The notes below the pieces were generated by a model. The model searched no databases. It was given only the letters and a program-made list of their open reading frames with translations, and was not told the DNA's origin. A DNA stretch of 64,000 nt. It comes from Methylibium sp035476815. Its GTDB lineage: Bacteria; Pseudomonadota; Gammaproteobacteria; Burkholderiales; Burkholderiaceae_C. How positions within the stretch are numbered: the stretch's first letter is position 1; each line of letters begins with the position of its first letter. Position numbers and translations under genes: made by a program. Where the stretch lies: assembly GCA_035476815.1 (NCBI GenBank), contig DATILD010000009.1:68830-132829 (forward strand), read 5' to 3'. Positions 26,354 through 35,405 of the stretch are shown in pieces.

Positions 26354-29199
26354 TGAACAACGCCTCCCCGCCCATGAACACGACGACCGTGGATCCCGAC
26401 CTCGCCGCCCGCGACCCCGAGTCTCCCCTGGCCACCGACGCCGGCCTGCGCGGCATGTTCGACCGCATCGAGCTCGGCCGCGTCTGCGGCTGGGCGGCGC
26501 GGGGCAGCGAGCCGTCGCAGCGGGTCGAGATCGAGGTGCTGGCCGACGGCATCGTGGTCGGGCTCGGCGTCGCCGACACCTTCCGCGGCGATCTGCTGGC
26601 CGCCGGCATCGGCGATGGCAAGCATGCGTTCTGGATCGAGCTGCCGCATGCGCTGTGGGACGGCGCGCCGCGGCGCATCGAGGTGCGCGAGCGCGCCACC
26701 GGCGCGGCGCTCGCCGGCTCGCCGCGCAAGCTGACCGGCGTGGCGGCCGAGTCCTTCGAGCTCAAGCTCGACGGCGCCGCGCTGGTGGGCAGCGCGCGGC
26801 TGCCGGGCCACGACGGCAGTCCGCTGCAACTGCTGGTGATGGAGGGCAGCGAGCCGGTGGCGCGCGGCATCGGCAACGCGGTGGCCGCCGCACCCGAGCA
26901 GGTGCGCTTCCACATCCCGCTGCCGGCGGCGCTGTTCGACGGCCGCCCGCATGCCTTCACCGTGCGGGCCGAGGGCGCGCCCTGGCTGGTGGCGCAGACC
27001 GCGCTCATCATGCCGGCGATGCTGACACCGGCCGAGGCGCTGCAACAGCACACGCGCGAGGGCCTGCGCCCGGCGCTCGCCAACGTACCGGGCCTGCGCT
27101 ACGACGCGCTCGCGGCCGGGCTGGAAGCGCTGCCGCGCGATGGCGCGCCGGCGGCGCTGGCCGCCGCGCTGGACCAGCTCGTCCACTGCCACGCCACGCT
27201 GGTGCGCGGCGCCGACGACGCGGCGCGCGGCTTCCGACCGCTGCGCTTCCCGCGCGTCGACGCGCCGACGGTCTCGGTCGTGATCCCGGTGCACAACAAG
27301 TTCGCCGTGACCTACCACTGCCTGGCCTCGCTGCTGCTGGCGCCGAACCGCGCGAGCTTCGAGGTGGTCCTGGTCGACGACGGCTCCAGCGACGACAGCA
27401 CCCGCATCCCCGAGCTGATCGAGGGCGTCGCCTGCGTGCGGCACGACACCGCGCAGGGCTTCATCCGCGCCTGCAACGCCGGCGGCGCGCTGGCGCGCGG
27501 CGAGTACATCGTGATGCTCAACAACGACACCGAGGTCACGGCCGGCTGGCTCGACGAGCTGCTGTGGCCGTTCGCGCACTTCGACGCCGTCGGCATGAGC
27601 GGTGCCAAGCTGCTCTATCCCGACGGCGCGCTGCAGGAGGCCGGCGGCATCGTCTGGAACAGCGGCGATCCGTGGAACTACGGCCGCCGCGCCAACCCCA
27701 ACGACCCGCGCTACAACTACACGCGCCAGGTCGACTACGTCTCCGGCGCCTGCATCATGCTGCCCACCGCGCTGTGGCGCGAACTGGGCGGCTTCGACGA
27801 GGCCTTCGTGCCGGCCTATTTCGAGGACACCGACCTCGCCTTCCGCGTGCGCGACCGCGGCCTGAAGACGGTCTACGCGCCGCTCGCGCAGGTGGTGCAC
27901 TACGAGGGCGTCAGCAGCGGCACCAGCACGAGCTCGGGCACCAAGCGCTTCCAGGAGATCAACCGGCCCAAGTTCAAGAAGCGCTGGGTCGGCGCCTGCC
28001 GCAACAACGGGCGCGTCGGCGTGGACCTGGAACTGAACAAGGACCGCAACGTCGAGCTGCGCGCGCTGGTGCTCGACAGCGAGACCCCGCAGCCCGACCA
28101 GAACGCCGGCAGCTACGCCGCGGTGCAGGAACTGCGGATGCTGCAGGCGCTGGGCTTCAAGTGCACCTTCGTGCCGATGAACCTGGCCTGGCTCGGCCAC
28201 TACACCGAGGACCTGCAGCGCATGGGCGTCGAGTGCGTGCACGCGCCCTACGCGACCGGCCTGAAGACGCTGATCGAGCAGCGCGGCAGCGAGTTCGACC
28301 TCGTCTACGTGACCCGCTACAACGTCGCCGAGCAATGCCTCGACGCGATCCGCCAGCATGCACCGCAGGCCAAGCTGGTGCTCAACAACGCCGACCTGCA
28401 CTTCCTGCGCGAGCTGCGTGCCGGCATCGCGTCGGGCGACCGCGAAACCATCAACGCCTCCGTGCGCACCCGCGAGAAGGAGCTCGCGGTGATGCGCAAG
28501 GTCGACCTGGTGCTCTCCTACACCGACGTCGAGAAGGCGGTGATCCAGTCGCACAACCTCGACTCGACGCTGGTGGCGCGCTGCCCCTGGGTCACCGACG
28601 TGGTGCCGCAGGTGCCGGGCCATGAAGGCCGCGCCGACATCGCCTTCCTCGGCAGCTACAAGCACCACCCCAACGCCGAGGCGGTCGAATGGTTCGTCGA
28701 GCAGGTGATGCCGCTGCTGCGCGAGGCGCTGCCGGAGGCGCGGCTGCGCGTCTACGGCAGCAACCCGACCGAGCGCCTGCGCAAGCTGGCCGAGCGCGAC
28801 GCTCGCATCGTGATCGATGGCTGGGTGCCGACGGTGGACGCCGTCTACGACCACTGCCGCGTGTTCGTCGCGCCGCTGCAGAGCGGCGCCGGCATCAAGG
28901 GCAAGGTGATCGGTGCGATGGCGCATGGCGTGCCCTGCGTGCTGTCGCCGGTGGCGGCCGAGGGCATCGCGGTGGGCAACGGCGTGGACGCCTGCGTCGC
29001 GGCCCGGCCCGAGGAATGGGTCGCCGCGATCACGGCCCTGTACCGCGACCCCGAGGCCTGGGCAGCGATGTCGCGCCACGCGCTGGCCTTCGCGACGCGC
29101 CACTACGGCTTCGAGCAGGGCGTGAGCGCGATGCAGGAAGCGCTGCAGACCGTCGGCCTCGCCACCGACACCGACCATCGCGCGCTCGCCAGCCGCTGA
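26353..29199 (+). CDS. Trimodular protein: beta-rich repeat + GT2 + GT4 glycosyltransferases
   Basis: The 948-aa product repeats the architecture of the 16676 gene: an N-terminal unit (about 33-130, GMFDRIELGRVCGWAARG...VEIEVLADGIVVGLGVAD) of the same beta-rich type, probably a second diverged copy to about 220, then GT2 (306-560: SVVIPVHNKFAVTYHCL, LNNDTEVTAGWL, YFEDTDLAFRVRDRG) and GT4 (about 580-930: FLGSYKHHPNAEAVEWF, GWVPTVDAVYDHCRVFVAPL, GAGIKGKVIGAMAHGVP). The GT4 half is of the type with an N-terminal search for donor near VLDSETPQPDQNAGSYA. Start at 26353 overlaps the previous stop; ATG 26374 is an alternative. Confidence 0.86.
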   Translation: MNNASPPMNTTTVDPDLAARDPESPLATDAGLRGMFDRIELGRVCGWAARGSEPSQRVEIEVLADGIVVGLGVADTFRGDLLAAGIGDGKHAFWIELPHALWDGAPRRIEVRERATGAALAGSPRKLTGVAAESFELKLDGAALVGSARLPGHDGSPLQLLVMEGSEPVARGIGNAVAAAPEQVRFHIPLPAALFDGRPHAFTVRAEGAPWLVAQTALIMPAMLTPAEALQQHTREGLRPALANVPGLRYDALAAGLEALPRDGAPAALAAALDQLVHCHATLVRGADDAARGFRPLRFPRVDAPTVSVVIPVHNKFAVTYHCLASLLLAPNRASFEVVLVDDGSSDDSTRIPELIEGVACVRHDTAQGFIRACNAGGALARGEYIVMLNNDTEVTAGWLDELLWPFAHFDAVGMSGAKLLYPDGALQEAGGIVWNSGDPWNYGRRANPNDPRYNYTRQVDYVSGACIMLPTALWRELGGFDEAFVPAYFEDTDLAFRVRDRGLKTVYAPLAQVVHYEGVSSGTSTSSGTKRFQEINRPKFKKRWVGACRNNGRVGVDLELNKDRNVELRALVLDSETPQPDQNAGSYAAVQELRMLQALGFKCTFVPMNLAWLGHYTEDLQRMGVECVHAPYATGLKTLIEQRGSEFDLVYVTRYNVAEQCLDAIRQHAPQAKLVLNNADLHFLRELRAGIASGDRETINASVRTREKELAVMRKVDLVLSYTDVEKAVIQSHNLDSTLVARCPWVTDVVPQVPGHEGRADIAFLGSYKHHPNAEAVEWFVEQVMPLLREALPEARLRVYGSNPTERLRKLAERDARIVIDGWVPTVDAVYDHCRVFVAPLQSGAGIKGKVIGAMAHGVPCVLSPVAAEGIAVGNGVDACVAARPEEWVAAITALYRDPEAWAAMSRHALAFATRHYGFEQGVSAMQEALQTVGLATDTDHRALASR

Positions 29200-29218
29200 G
29201 CGAACCGCCTCGACCACC

Positions 29219-29968
29219 GTGCGCAAAGTCATCCTCCACTACCACCTGTTCAAGAACGCCGGCACCTCGGTCGACGAGCTGCTGAAGCGCAACTTCGGCG
29301 CGCGCTGGGTGACGCGCGAGTTCAACGGCGGCGCTCCGGCGGCGCACCGTGCCGAGCTGGCCCGCTGGCTCGCCGACGAACGCGATGCCGTGGCCTTCTC
29401 GTCGCACACCGCCCAGCTGCCGCCGCCGGCACCGGCCGGCGTCGAGTGCTTCCCGCTGCTGTTCGTGCGCCATCCGATCGACCGCATCGCCTCGGCCTAT
29501 GCCTTCGAGACCAAGCAGGGCGGCGGCGGCTTCGGCGCGGTGCTGGCGCGCAACACCACGCTGGCCGGCTACATCGAGGTGCGCCTGTCGCTGGGCCACG
29601 ACCGCCAGTGCCGCAACTTCCACGTCACGCGGCTGGCGCAGATGTTCCCGGCCGACAGCGGCGACGAGCTGAGCCGGGCGCTGCGGGCGATCGAGACGCT
29701 GCCCTTCGTCGGGCTGGTCGAGGCCTTCGACACCTCGGTGGAGCGGATGGCGGCGTGGCTGACGCCGCACTTCGCCGGCTTCCGTGCCGCCTCGGTGGCG
29801 AAGAACGTCACGCGCGACCGCTCGGTGCCGCTCGCCGACCGGCTGGCCGCGCTGCGCACCGAGGTCGGCGAGGCCCTGTGGGGGCAGTTGCTCGAGGCCA
29901 ACCGCGACGATCTGGCGGTGTACGAGGCCATCGCCGCCCGGTACCGCGCCACCGACACGACCGCATGA
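29219..29968 (+). CDS. Sulfotransferase-like protein (4 of 5)
   Basis: A 249-aa cytoplasmic protein starting at GTG 29219. The PAPS 5' loop is ILHYHLFKNAGTSVDELLKR (residues 5-24), where FKNAGTS replaces the common PKTAGTS, and the 3'-phosphate motif is LFVRHPIDRIASAYAFETK (81-99) with Arg84 and Ser92. VGLVEAFDTSVERMAAWL later in the protein resembles the E/DxF..S helix of Sulfotransfer_2 members. It overlaps the next gene by 4 bases. Substrate unknown, presumably the capsule repeat unit. Confidence 0.78.
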   Translation: MRKVILHYHLFKNAGTSVDELLKRNFGARWVTREFNGGAPAAHRAELARWLADERDAVAFSSHTAQLPPPAPAGVECFPLLFVRHPIDRIASAYAFETKQGGGGFGAVLARNTTLAGYIEVRLSLGHDRQCRNFHVTRLAQMFPADSGDELSRALRAIETLPFVGLVEAFDTSVERMAAWLTPHFAGFRAASVAKNVTRDRSVPLADRLAALRTEVGEALWGQLLEANRDDLAVYEAIAARYRATDTTA

Positions 29969-30993
29969 GCGACTTCGTCCTGCACATCGGCCGCCACAAG
30001 ACCGGCACCAGCTCGCTCCAGCACTTCCTGCACCTGAACCGCGAGCGGCTCGTCGCGCAGGGCTGGTACTACCCGCAGGCCGGCCTGGCGCCGGTGGCCC
30101 ACCACGACATCGCGCGCTTCCTGCACATGAAGCAGCGCAAGCTGCTGCCGCTGCCGGAGCGCGAGCGCCTCGCGCAGACGGTGCGCGCGCTGGCCAAGGA
30201 GGTGGCCGGCCGCCGCGAGCCGGTGCTGCTCAGCTCCGAAGCGTTCCAGAACTGCCAGCCGCAGTGGGTGGCGACGCGCTTCGCGCCGGGCAGCACGCGC
30301 GTCATCGTCTACATCCGCGAGCAGGTCGACTACCTGGTGTCGTCCTACCAGCAGAAGGTCCATGCGACCAACTACGCGGAGTCGCTGCACGACTATGCCG
30401 CCCAGGTGGTGGTCAACTACGACGCCTTCCTGACGCGCTGGGAGCGGGTGTTCGGCGCCGACCGCATCACGGTGCGCCCCTACAGCCGCGAACGCCTGCG
30501 CAGCGGCGACATCGTCGCGGACTTCGCCGAGGTGCTGGGCCTCGACCTGGCGGCCGGGTTCGAACGGCCGGCGGAGGATCAGAACCCCTCCATCGGCGGC
30601 GCGCTGCTCGAGCTCAAGCGCTGCCTGAACCGATGCAGCGGCGAGGCGCGCACGCCGCGGGCGCTCTACAAGGCCTTCTCGGAGCTCGCCGCCGGCGATG
30701 CCGCCCAGCGCCGCAAGCCCGTGCTTGATCCGGCCGTGGCGGCCGAGATCCATCGCAGCACCCAGGCCAGCAACCGTCGCGTGTTCGAGCGCCACTGGGG
30801 CGGCGACAACGTGTTCGACCTGGCCACGCGCGGCGCGGCACGGCGCGGCGAGCCGGTCGGCGCGGAGCAGATGCGCGCGCTGCTCGAATCCCTGCGTGCA
30901 AGCGCCCCGACCGTGCACGCCCAGCTGCTGCCGGGCGACGGCGGCGACCCGCTTGCCGCTCTCGGCCGCGAGCTGCGTGCCAACCTCTACTGA
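29965..30993 (+). CDS. Sulfotransferase-like protein (5 of 5)
   Basis: A 342-aa protein with the PAPS loop FVLHIGRHKTGTSSLQHFLH (residues 4-23) and a 3'-phosphate-like segment VIVYIREQVDYLVSSYQQK (113-131). The wording HIGxHKTGTSSLQ is characteristic of a bacterial polysaccharide-locus branch of P-loop sulfotransferases. After about residue 210 it is helical and unassigned, longer than its neighbours. It forms a translationally overlapping pair with the 29219 gene and lies 11 bases before a methyltransferase gene. Confidence 0.78.
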   Translation: MSDFVLHIGRHKTGTSSLQHFLHLNRERLVAQGWYYPQAGLAPVAHHDIARFLHMKQRKLLPLPERERLAQTVRALAKEVAGRREPVLLSSEAFQNCQPQWVATRFAPGSTRVIVYIREQVDYLVSSYQQKVHATNYAESLHDYAAQVVVNYDAFLTRWERVFGADRITVRPYSRERLRSGDIVADFAEVLGLDLAAGFERPAEDQNPSIGGALLELKRCLNRCSGEARTPRALYKAFSELAAGDAAQRRKPVLDPAVAAEIHRSTQASNRRVFERHWGGDNVFDLATRGAARRGEPVGAEQMRALLESLRASAPTVHAQLLPGDGGDPLAALGRELRANLY

Positions 30994-31004
30994 GAAGACC
31001 TCCG

Positions 31005-32003
31005 ATGGATGCCGAACGTCTCGTCACCGCCCTGTACCGGGGTTTCCTGCACCGCGCCCCGCGGCCCGACGAACTGAACCACTGGCGCGACCGCCTCGAC
31101 GAAGCCCTGCCGCCCGAGGCGCTGGCCGAACGGCTGCTGCAGTCCGACGAGTTCGCCAAGGTGGCCAGCAAGGTGCAGGCCCTGTTCGTGCCGCCGGGGC
31201 ATTTCTACAGCCCGGTGGTCGATGTCGAGTCGGTGCGCGAGCGCTACGGCCAGGTCCAGCCCAACGTCGCGCCGCAGGCGCTGCGCATCGATGCCGAGGC
31301 GATGCGCCGCCACTGGATCGAGCTGCTGCCCTACCTGCAGACCATGCCCTTCCCCGAGGACCCGGACCCGGCCTTCCGCTACCACTTGCGCAACCCGGCC
31401 TTCTCCTATGGCGACGGCAGCCTGCTGCACGCGATGCTGCGCCGCCACCGGCCGCAGCGGCTGGTCGAGGTCGGCTCGGGCTGGTCGTCGGCCTGCGCGG
31501 TGGACACGATCGAGCGCTACCTGGACGGCGCGGTCGAGGTCAGCTTCGTCGAGCCCTACCCCGCGCTGCTGCTGAAGCTGCTGGGCGAGGCGGCCAGCCG
31601 CTACACGGTGCACGCGGTGCCGGTGCAGCAGGCCGACCCGGCGGTGTTCGCGGCGCTCGAGGACGGCGACTTCCTGTTCATCGACTCGACCCATGTGATG
31701 AAGACCGGCAGCGACGTCTGCCACGAGCTGTTCGAGGTGCTGCCGACGCTGAAGCCCGGCGTGTTCGTGCACTTCCACGACATCTTCTGGCCCTTCGAGT
31801 ACGGACCGAACTGGATCGTCAAGGAGAACCGCTCGTGGAACGAGATCTACGGGCTGCGCGCCTTCCTGATGTACAACGAGGCGTTCGAGGTCGTGGCCTT
31901 CAACGACTGGTTCGCCCGCAACGAGCGCGAACGCATCGCGGTGGACCATCCGGCGATGCTGAAGAACACCGGCGGCAGCCTCTGGCTGCGCAAGCGGCGC
32001 TGA
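31005..32003 (+). CDS. DUF4214-like domain fused to SAM methyltransferase
   Basis: Residues 1-50 (LVTALYRGFLHRAPRPDELNHW, LLQSDEF) match the DUF4214 pattern (LYRxxLxRxPDxxGLxxW...SxEF), a helical module common on surface and glycan-related proteins. The rest of the 332 residues is a class I methyltransferase: LVEVGSGWSSACAVDTIER (motif I, about 145-163), FVEPYP, FLFIDSTHVMK and VFVHFHDIFWPFEYG. The acceptor is unknown; the operon suggests a sugar hydroxyl. The next gene is separated by a short repeat-containing leader. Confidence 0.82.
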   Translation: MDAERLVTALYRGFLHRAPRPDELNHWRDRLDEALPPEALAERLLQSDEFAKVASKVQALFVPPGHFYSPVVDVESVRERYGQVQPNVAPQALRIDAEAMRRHWIELLPYLQTMPFPEDPDPAFRYHLRNPAFSYGDGSLLHAMLRRHRPQRLVEVGSGWSSACAVDTIERYLDGAVEVSFVEPYPALLLKLLGEAASRYTVHAVPVQQADPAVFAALEDGDFLFIDSTHVMKTGSDVCHELFEVLPTLKPGVFVHFHDIFWPFEYGPNWIVKENRSWNEIYGLRAFLMYNEAFEVVAFNDWFARNERERIAVDHPAMLKNTGGSLWLRKRR

Positions 32004-32026
32004 GCCGGCCGGCCCGCGCATGAGCA

Positions 32027-32093
32027 CGCCGGGCCGCCCCAAGTGCGTATCCTCCCGCCTGGCGGGACAGCCCGAAGGGCGAAGGGTGCCCCA
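32027..32093 (+). repeat. Extragenic repeat, family R2 head with local hairpins
   Basis: The first 17 bases (CGCCGGGCCGCCCCAAG, 32027-32043) are identical to the reverse strand of the family R2 elements at 52173-52250 and 56429-56578. The remainder differs but forms hairpins TCCCGC-CTG-GCGGGA (32053-32067) and GCCC-GAA-GGGC (32070-32080), and ends three bases before the ATG of the next gene, the same placement as the two full copies. Confidence 0.6.
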
Positions 32094-32882
32094 ATGAGCG
32101 ACAGCCTCTACGCGACCCCCATCCTCGGCGTGCGCCCCGAGGACTGCACCTTCTACCACCGGCTCGACATCCCGGCCCTGCGGGACACGCAGGACTGGCA
32201 CTGGGACCTGCTCGGCGACGAGGCGCGCTACCTCGGCGGCATCGACTTCGGGGGCCGGCGCGTGCTGGAAGTCGGGCCCGCCAACGGCGCGCTGAGCTTC
32301 TGGATGGAGCGCCAGGGCGCCGAGGTCGTGGCCTGCGACCTGTCCCCCGATGTGGCGAAGACGTCCTGGGACGTGCTGCTGCGCGAGGGGATGGACCTGG
32401 CGGCCGTGAACGCGAGCATGTCCGCGGTGATGCGGGGCCTGAACAACGGCTTCTGGTATGCGCACGCGCATCACCGCTCGCAGGTGCGGCTGGTCCATGC
32501 GACGGCATACGACGTCCCGCCCGCGGTCGGCCGTTTCGACGTGGTGACGCTCTGCGCGGTGCTGCTGCATCTGCGCGATCCGCTGCGGGCGCTGGAGCAT
32601 GCGCTGGGCTTCACCGACGACCTGCTGCTCATCACCGACTTGCTGCCCTTCCACCTGTCGGTCGAGGAGCGCGGCAAGCCGCTCGCGCGCTTCCTGCCGA
32701 GTCCGAAGAGCATTCCGCCCCATGGCGGCGTGACCTGGTGGCACGTCACGCCCGCGCTCTACGAGCAGTACCTCGATCTGCGCGGCTTCGACATCGTCGG
32801 TCGCAGCAGCGGCCGCTACCGGCACCAGACGCGGCCGCACGAGCTGTTCCATCTGGTCGCTCGCCGTCGCGCGCGGCCCTGA
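32094..32882 (+). CDS. Class I SAM-dependent methyltransferase
   Basis: A 262-aa protein with motif I VLEVGPANGALSFWMERQGA (about 55-74), the acidic post-I residue in VVACDLSPDV, and FDVVTLCAVLLHLRDPLRAL typical of ubiquinone/menaquinone-type small-molecule methyltransferases. YGEHxx-type features are absent, so the substrate is open; O-methylation of a capsule sugar fits the operon. I start at 32094 because upstream codons run through the R2 repeat leader. It is 4 bases from the next gene. Confidence 0.83.
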   Translation: MSDSLYATPILGVRPEDCTFYHRLDIPALRDTQDWHWDLLGDEARYLGGIDFGGRRVLEVGPANGALSFWMERQGAEVVACDLSPDVAKTSWDVLLREGMDLAAVNASMSAVMRGLNNGFWYAHAHHRSQVRLVHATAYDVPPAVGRFDVVTLCAVLLHLRDPLRALEHALGFTDDLLLITDLLPFHLSVEERGKPLARFLPSPKSIPPHGGVTWWHVTPALYEQYLDLRGFDIVGRSSGRYRHQTRPHELFHLVARRRARP

Positions 32883-32886
32883 GGCC

Positions 32887-34683
32887 ATGAACCGCCCGCT
32901 GCGCGCCCTCGTCATCGGCCATAGCCATGTGCTGGCGCTGCAGGCGGCCGCCGGTCTGCCGCGCACCGTGGAGCGTGCCGTCGAGTTCGAGTTCCTGCCG
33001 CTGCGCGACATCGGCTTGCGCGCGCGGCCTTCCGGCGCCGCCGATGCCGCGGACCTGTACCGCAGCGTCTCCGTCGAGGGCATCGACCGCGACGCACTCC
33101 GCGACCGCATCGCCGCGGCCCGGCCGGACATCGCGATCCTGTGCGTCGGCGGACACGAGCACGCGCCGCTCGGGCTGGTCGCGGTGGCGGCGCTGGCGCC
33201 GGCTCGCAAGCTGGTGCACCTGGAGCAGCTCGTGCGCCTGCGGCAGACCGAGTGGCTGGCCTTCCTGCGACCGCTGCTGCCCGAGCGGGTCTGGGCCTTC
33301 CCATCGCCGCCGCCGGTCGATGCCGCGACGCTGGCGCCGCACTTTCCCGCCGCGGTGCTGCACCCCTACGGCGACGCGGTTCCCGAGGCGCCGGCGTTCA
33401 GGCTGCAGCTCTGGCAGCGCTACGTCGACGTCGTCCGCGGCCTGTGCATTCGCCATGGCGTCGAGCCGGTCGACCTGCCCAGCGCGGTGCGAACCCCGGA
33501 GGGCTTTCTGGCGCCGGATTGCTGGGGGACCGATCCCACGCATGCCAACCAGACCTACGGCCTGCGGCTGCTCGAGGCACTTGGCGCCCGACTGGTCGGC
33601 TCGTCGACCACCGCCGAGCCGGCGCCACCGCCCCCCGAGCACCCCTACCAGGGCTTGCCCGACACCGCGTTCTGGGAACAGGGCGTCGCCCGCCTCGCGC
33701 CGGGCGCCGCCGATCCGGCATCGACGCCGGGTTTCCTGCTGGCGCGGCGCGACCAGGTCGCCACCGCCGGCAGTTGCTTCGCGCAGCACATCGCGACCCG
33801 GCTGACGTCGAGCGGTTTCCGACACTTGTGCGTCGAGCCCGCCGCGCCGGACGACGGCGAGACGACGTTCAGTGCCCGCTACGGCAACATCTACACGGCG
33901 CGCCAGCTGGCGCAGCTGTTCGACCGCGCGTTCGGCTACTACCACCCGCTCGAACGGGCCTGGCAGCGACCCGACGGCCGCTGGTGCGACCCGTTCCGGC
34001 CACGCCTGCGTGCCGCAGGCTTCGAGGCCGAGGCCGATGTCCTGGCCGCCCGGCGCACCCATCTCGCGGCGGTCCGGCGCCTGTTTCGACAGCTCGACGT
34101 GTTCATCTTCACGCTCGGGCTGACCGAATGCTGGGCCTCGCGGCTCGACGGCGCGGTTTTCCCGGTGGCACCCGGCGTGGTGGCCGGCCGCTTCGACCCG
34201 CAGCAGCACGCCTTCGTCAACTTCACCGCGGCCGAGGTGGCGCAGGATCTGCAGCGGTTCTTCGACAAGCTCAAGCTGGTCAACCGCAAGGCGCGGATGA
34301 TCCTCACGGTGTCGCCGGTGCCGATGGTGGCGACGGCCGCCGGCCGCCACGTGCTGGTGTCGAACACCTGCTCGAAGGCGGCGCTGCGCGTCGCCGCCGA
34401 CGAGATCGCTCGCCGCAACGAGCATGTCGACTATTTCCCGTCCTACGAGATCGTCACCGGCGCCGGCAGCTACTTCGCCGCCGACCGGCGCAGCGTGACG
34501 AGCGACGGTGTCGACCATGTGATGCGCGTCTTCATGGCCCGCATGACCGAACCGGATGCCGATGGGGTCGCCGGCTCGCCGACCCGCAGCGCCGTGGCGG
34601 ACGTGGAGGCGATCGCGACGCTGACGGCACTCGATGCGCTGGGCGATGCGGCCTGCGACGAGGAGACGCTGCGGCGGCGCTGA
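32887..34683 (+). CDS. SGNH-like + GSCFA domain protein
   Basis: The 598-aa protein joins two esterase-like folds. Residues 1-235 look SGNH-like (VIGHSHVLALQA at 9-20; AILCVGGHEH; GTDPTHANQTYG at 214-225 as the Asp-His end). Residues 285-560 form a GSCFA domain (PF08885): ATAGSCFAQHIATRL (292-306), VFIFTLGLTECWAS, ILTVSPVPMVAT and YFPSYEIVTG. GSCFA proteins are related to SGNH hydrolases and often lie in exopolysaccharide loci. No signal peptide is visible. It ends the plus-strand operon and is convergent with the next gene, 14 bases away. Confidence 0.82.
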   Translation: MNRPLRALVIGHSHVLALQAAAGLPRTVERAVEFEFLPLRDIGLRARPSGAADAADLYRSVSVEGIDRDALRDRIAAARPDIAILCVGGHEHAPLGLVAVAALAPARKLVHLEQLVRLRQTEWLAFLRPLLPERVWAFPSPPPVDAATLAPHFPAAVLHPYGDAVPEAPAFRLQLWQRYVDVVRGLCIRHGVEPVDLPSAVRTPEGFLAPDCWGTDPTHANQTYGLRLLEALGARLVGSSTTAEPAPPPPEHPYQGLPDTAFWEQGVARLAPGAADPASTPGFLLARRDQVATAGSCFAQHIATRLTSSGFRHLCVEPAAPDDGETTFSARYGNIYTARQLAQLFDRAFGYYHPLERAWQRPDGRWCDPFRPRLRAAGFEAEADVLAARRTHLAAVRRLFRQLDVFIFTLGLTECWASRLDGAVFPVAPGVVAGRFDPQQHAFVNFTAAEVAQDLQRFFDKLKLVNRKARMILTVSPVPMVATAAGRHVLVSNTCSKAALRVAADEIARRNEHVDYFPSYEIVTGAGSYFAADRRSVTSDGVDHVMRVFMARMTEPDADGVAGSPTRSAVADVEAIATLTALDALGDAACDEETLRRR

Positions 34684-34697
34684 GCCGCTGCGGCATG

Positions 34698-35369
34698 TCA
34701 GCGCCGCAGCAGGTAGCCGTTGGGGTTGTAGGTCACGTTGCGGCCGTAGTGATCGCACAGCGCCGCGTCGATCGCATAGCGCTCGCCGGTCTCGGCCAGG
34801 AAGTCGCGCACCGCGCGGCTGGGTCCGTCCTCGTAGCGCTGGTAGATCGGGTCGCCGAGATGGCGCACCACGCCGTCCTCGACGACGATCCGGTCGCCCG
34901 CCGCCAGCACCGGATCGAAGAAGCGCAGCACCGCGAGCGCATCCTCGTAGCGATGGCTGCTGTCGTCGATGACCAGCAGCGGGCGCGGCAGACCGGCCAG
35001 CAGGTCGGGGGTGAGCACGTGCTGCAGCTCCTGCGCAACGCCCTTCAGGAAGCGGATGCGCGGATCGGTGAAGGCCGCCAGCGGACGGATGTCGACCGAG
35101 ACCACCGCCGGCTCGGCGACGCCGGCGGCCGACAGCATGTCGGCGAACCACAGCGCACTGCCGCCATGCTTGGTGCCGATCTCGACCACGCTGCGCGGCT
35201 GCTGGACCGACAGCAGCTGCAGGTAGATGCCGATGTCGAACGGGCTCTTGAGGAAGGGCACGCCGCGGTAGACCGACTTGAGCACGCCGTTCTGCACCGC
35301 GTCGAGCAGCGCCGTCGGTGCCGCCGTGCCGAAGTCGCGTCCCTGCGCGACGAGCGGGTCCCTGTCCAT
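34698..35369 (-). CDS. CmcI-type methyltransferase (cephalosporin hydroxylase family)
   Basis: PF04989 proteins, named after CmcI, are class I methyltransferases; bacterial members include rhamnosyl O-methyltransferases. The 223-aa product shows YRGVPFLKSPFDIGIYLQLL (about 34-53), the SAM motif VVEIGTKHGGSALWFADML, SVDIRPL, and LLVIDDSSHRYEDALAVL followed by GDRIVVEDG with the metal-binding acidic residues. With rfbBDAC in the locus, O-methylation of a rhamnose is a reasonable inference. It lies 36 bases downstream of the tandem methyltransferase on the same strand. Confidence 0.82.
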   Translation of the reverse strand: MDRDPLVAQGRDFGTAAPTALLDAVQNGVLKSVYRGVPFLKSPFDIGIYLQLLSVQQPRSVVEIGTKHGGSALWFADMLSAAGVAEPAVVSVDIRPLAAFTDPRIRFLKGVAQELQHVLTPDLLAGLPRPLLVIDDSSHRYEDALAVLRFFDPVLAAGDRIVVEDGVVRHLGDPIYQRYEDGPSRAVRDFLAETGERYAIDAALCDHYGRNVTYNPNGYLLRR

Positions 35370-35405
35370 GGCCTCGTGTCTCCTGGTTCCGTGGTTGTCG
35401 GCGCG

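Noticed and set aside
26170..29232. Antisense frame of 1020 codons opposite the trimodular glycosyltransferase
   Set aside because: Repetitive Gln/Ala/His/Arg composition is the antisense of normal GC-rich codons.
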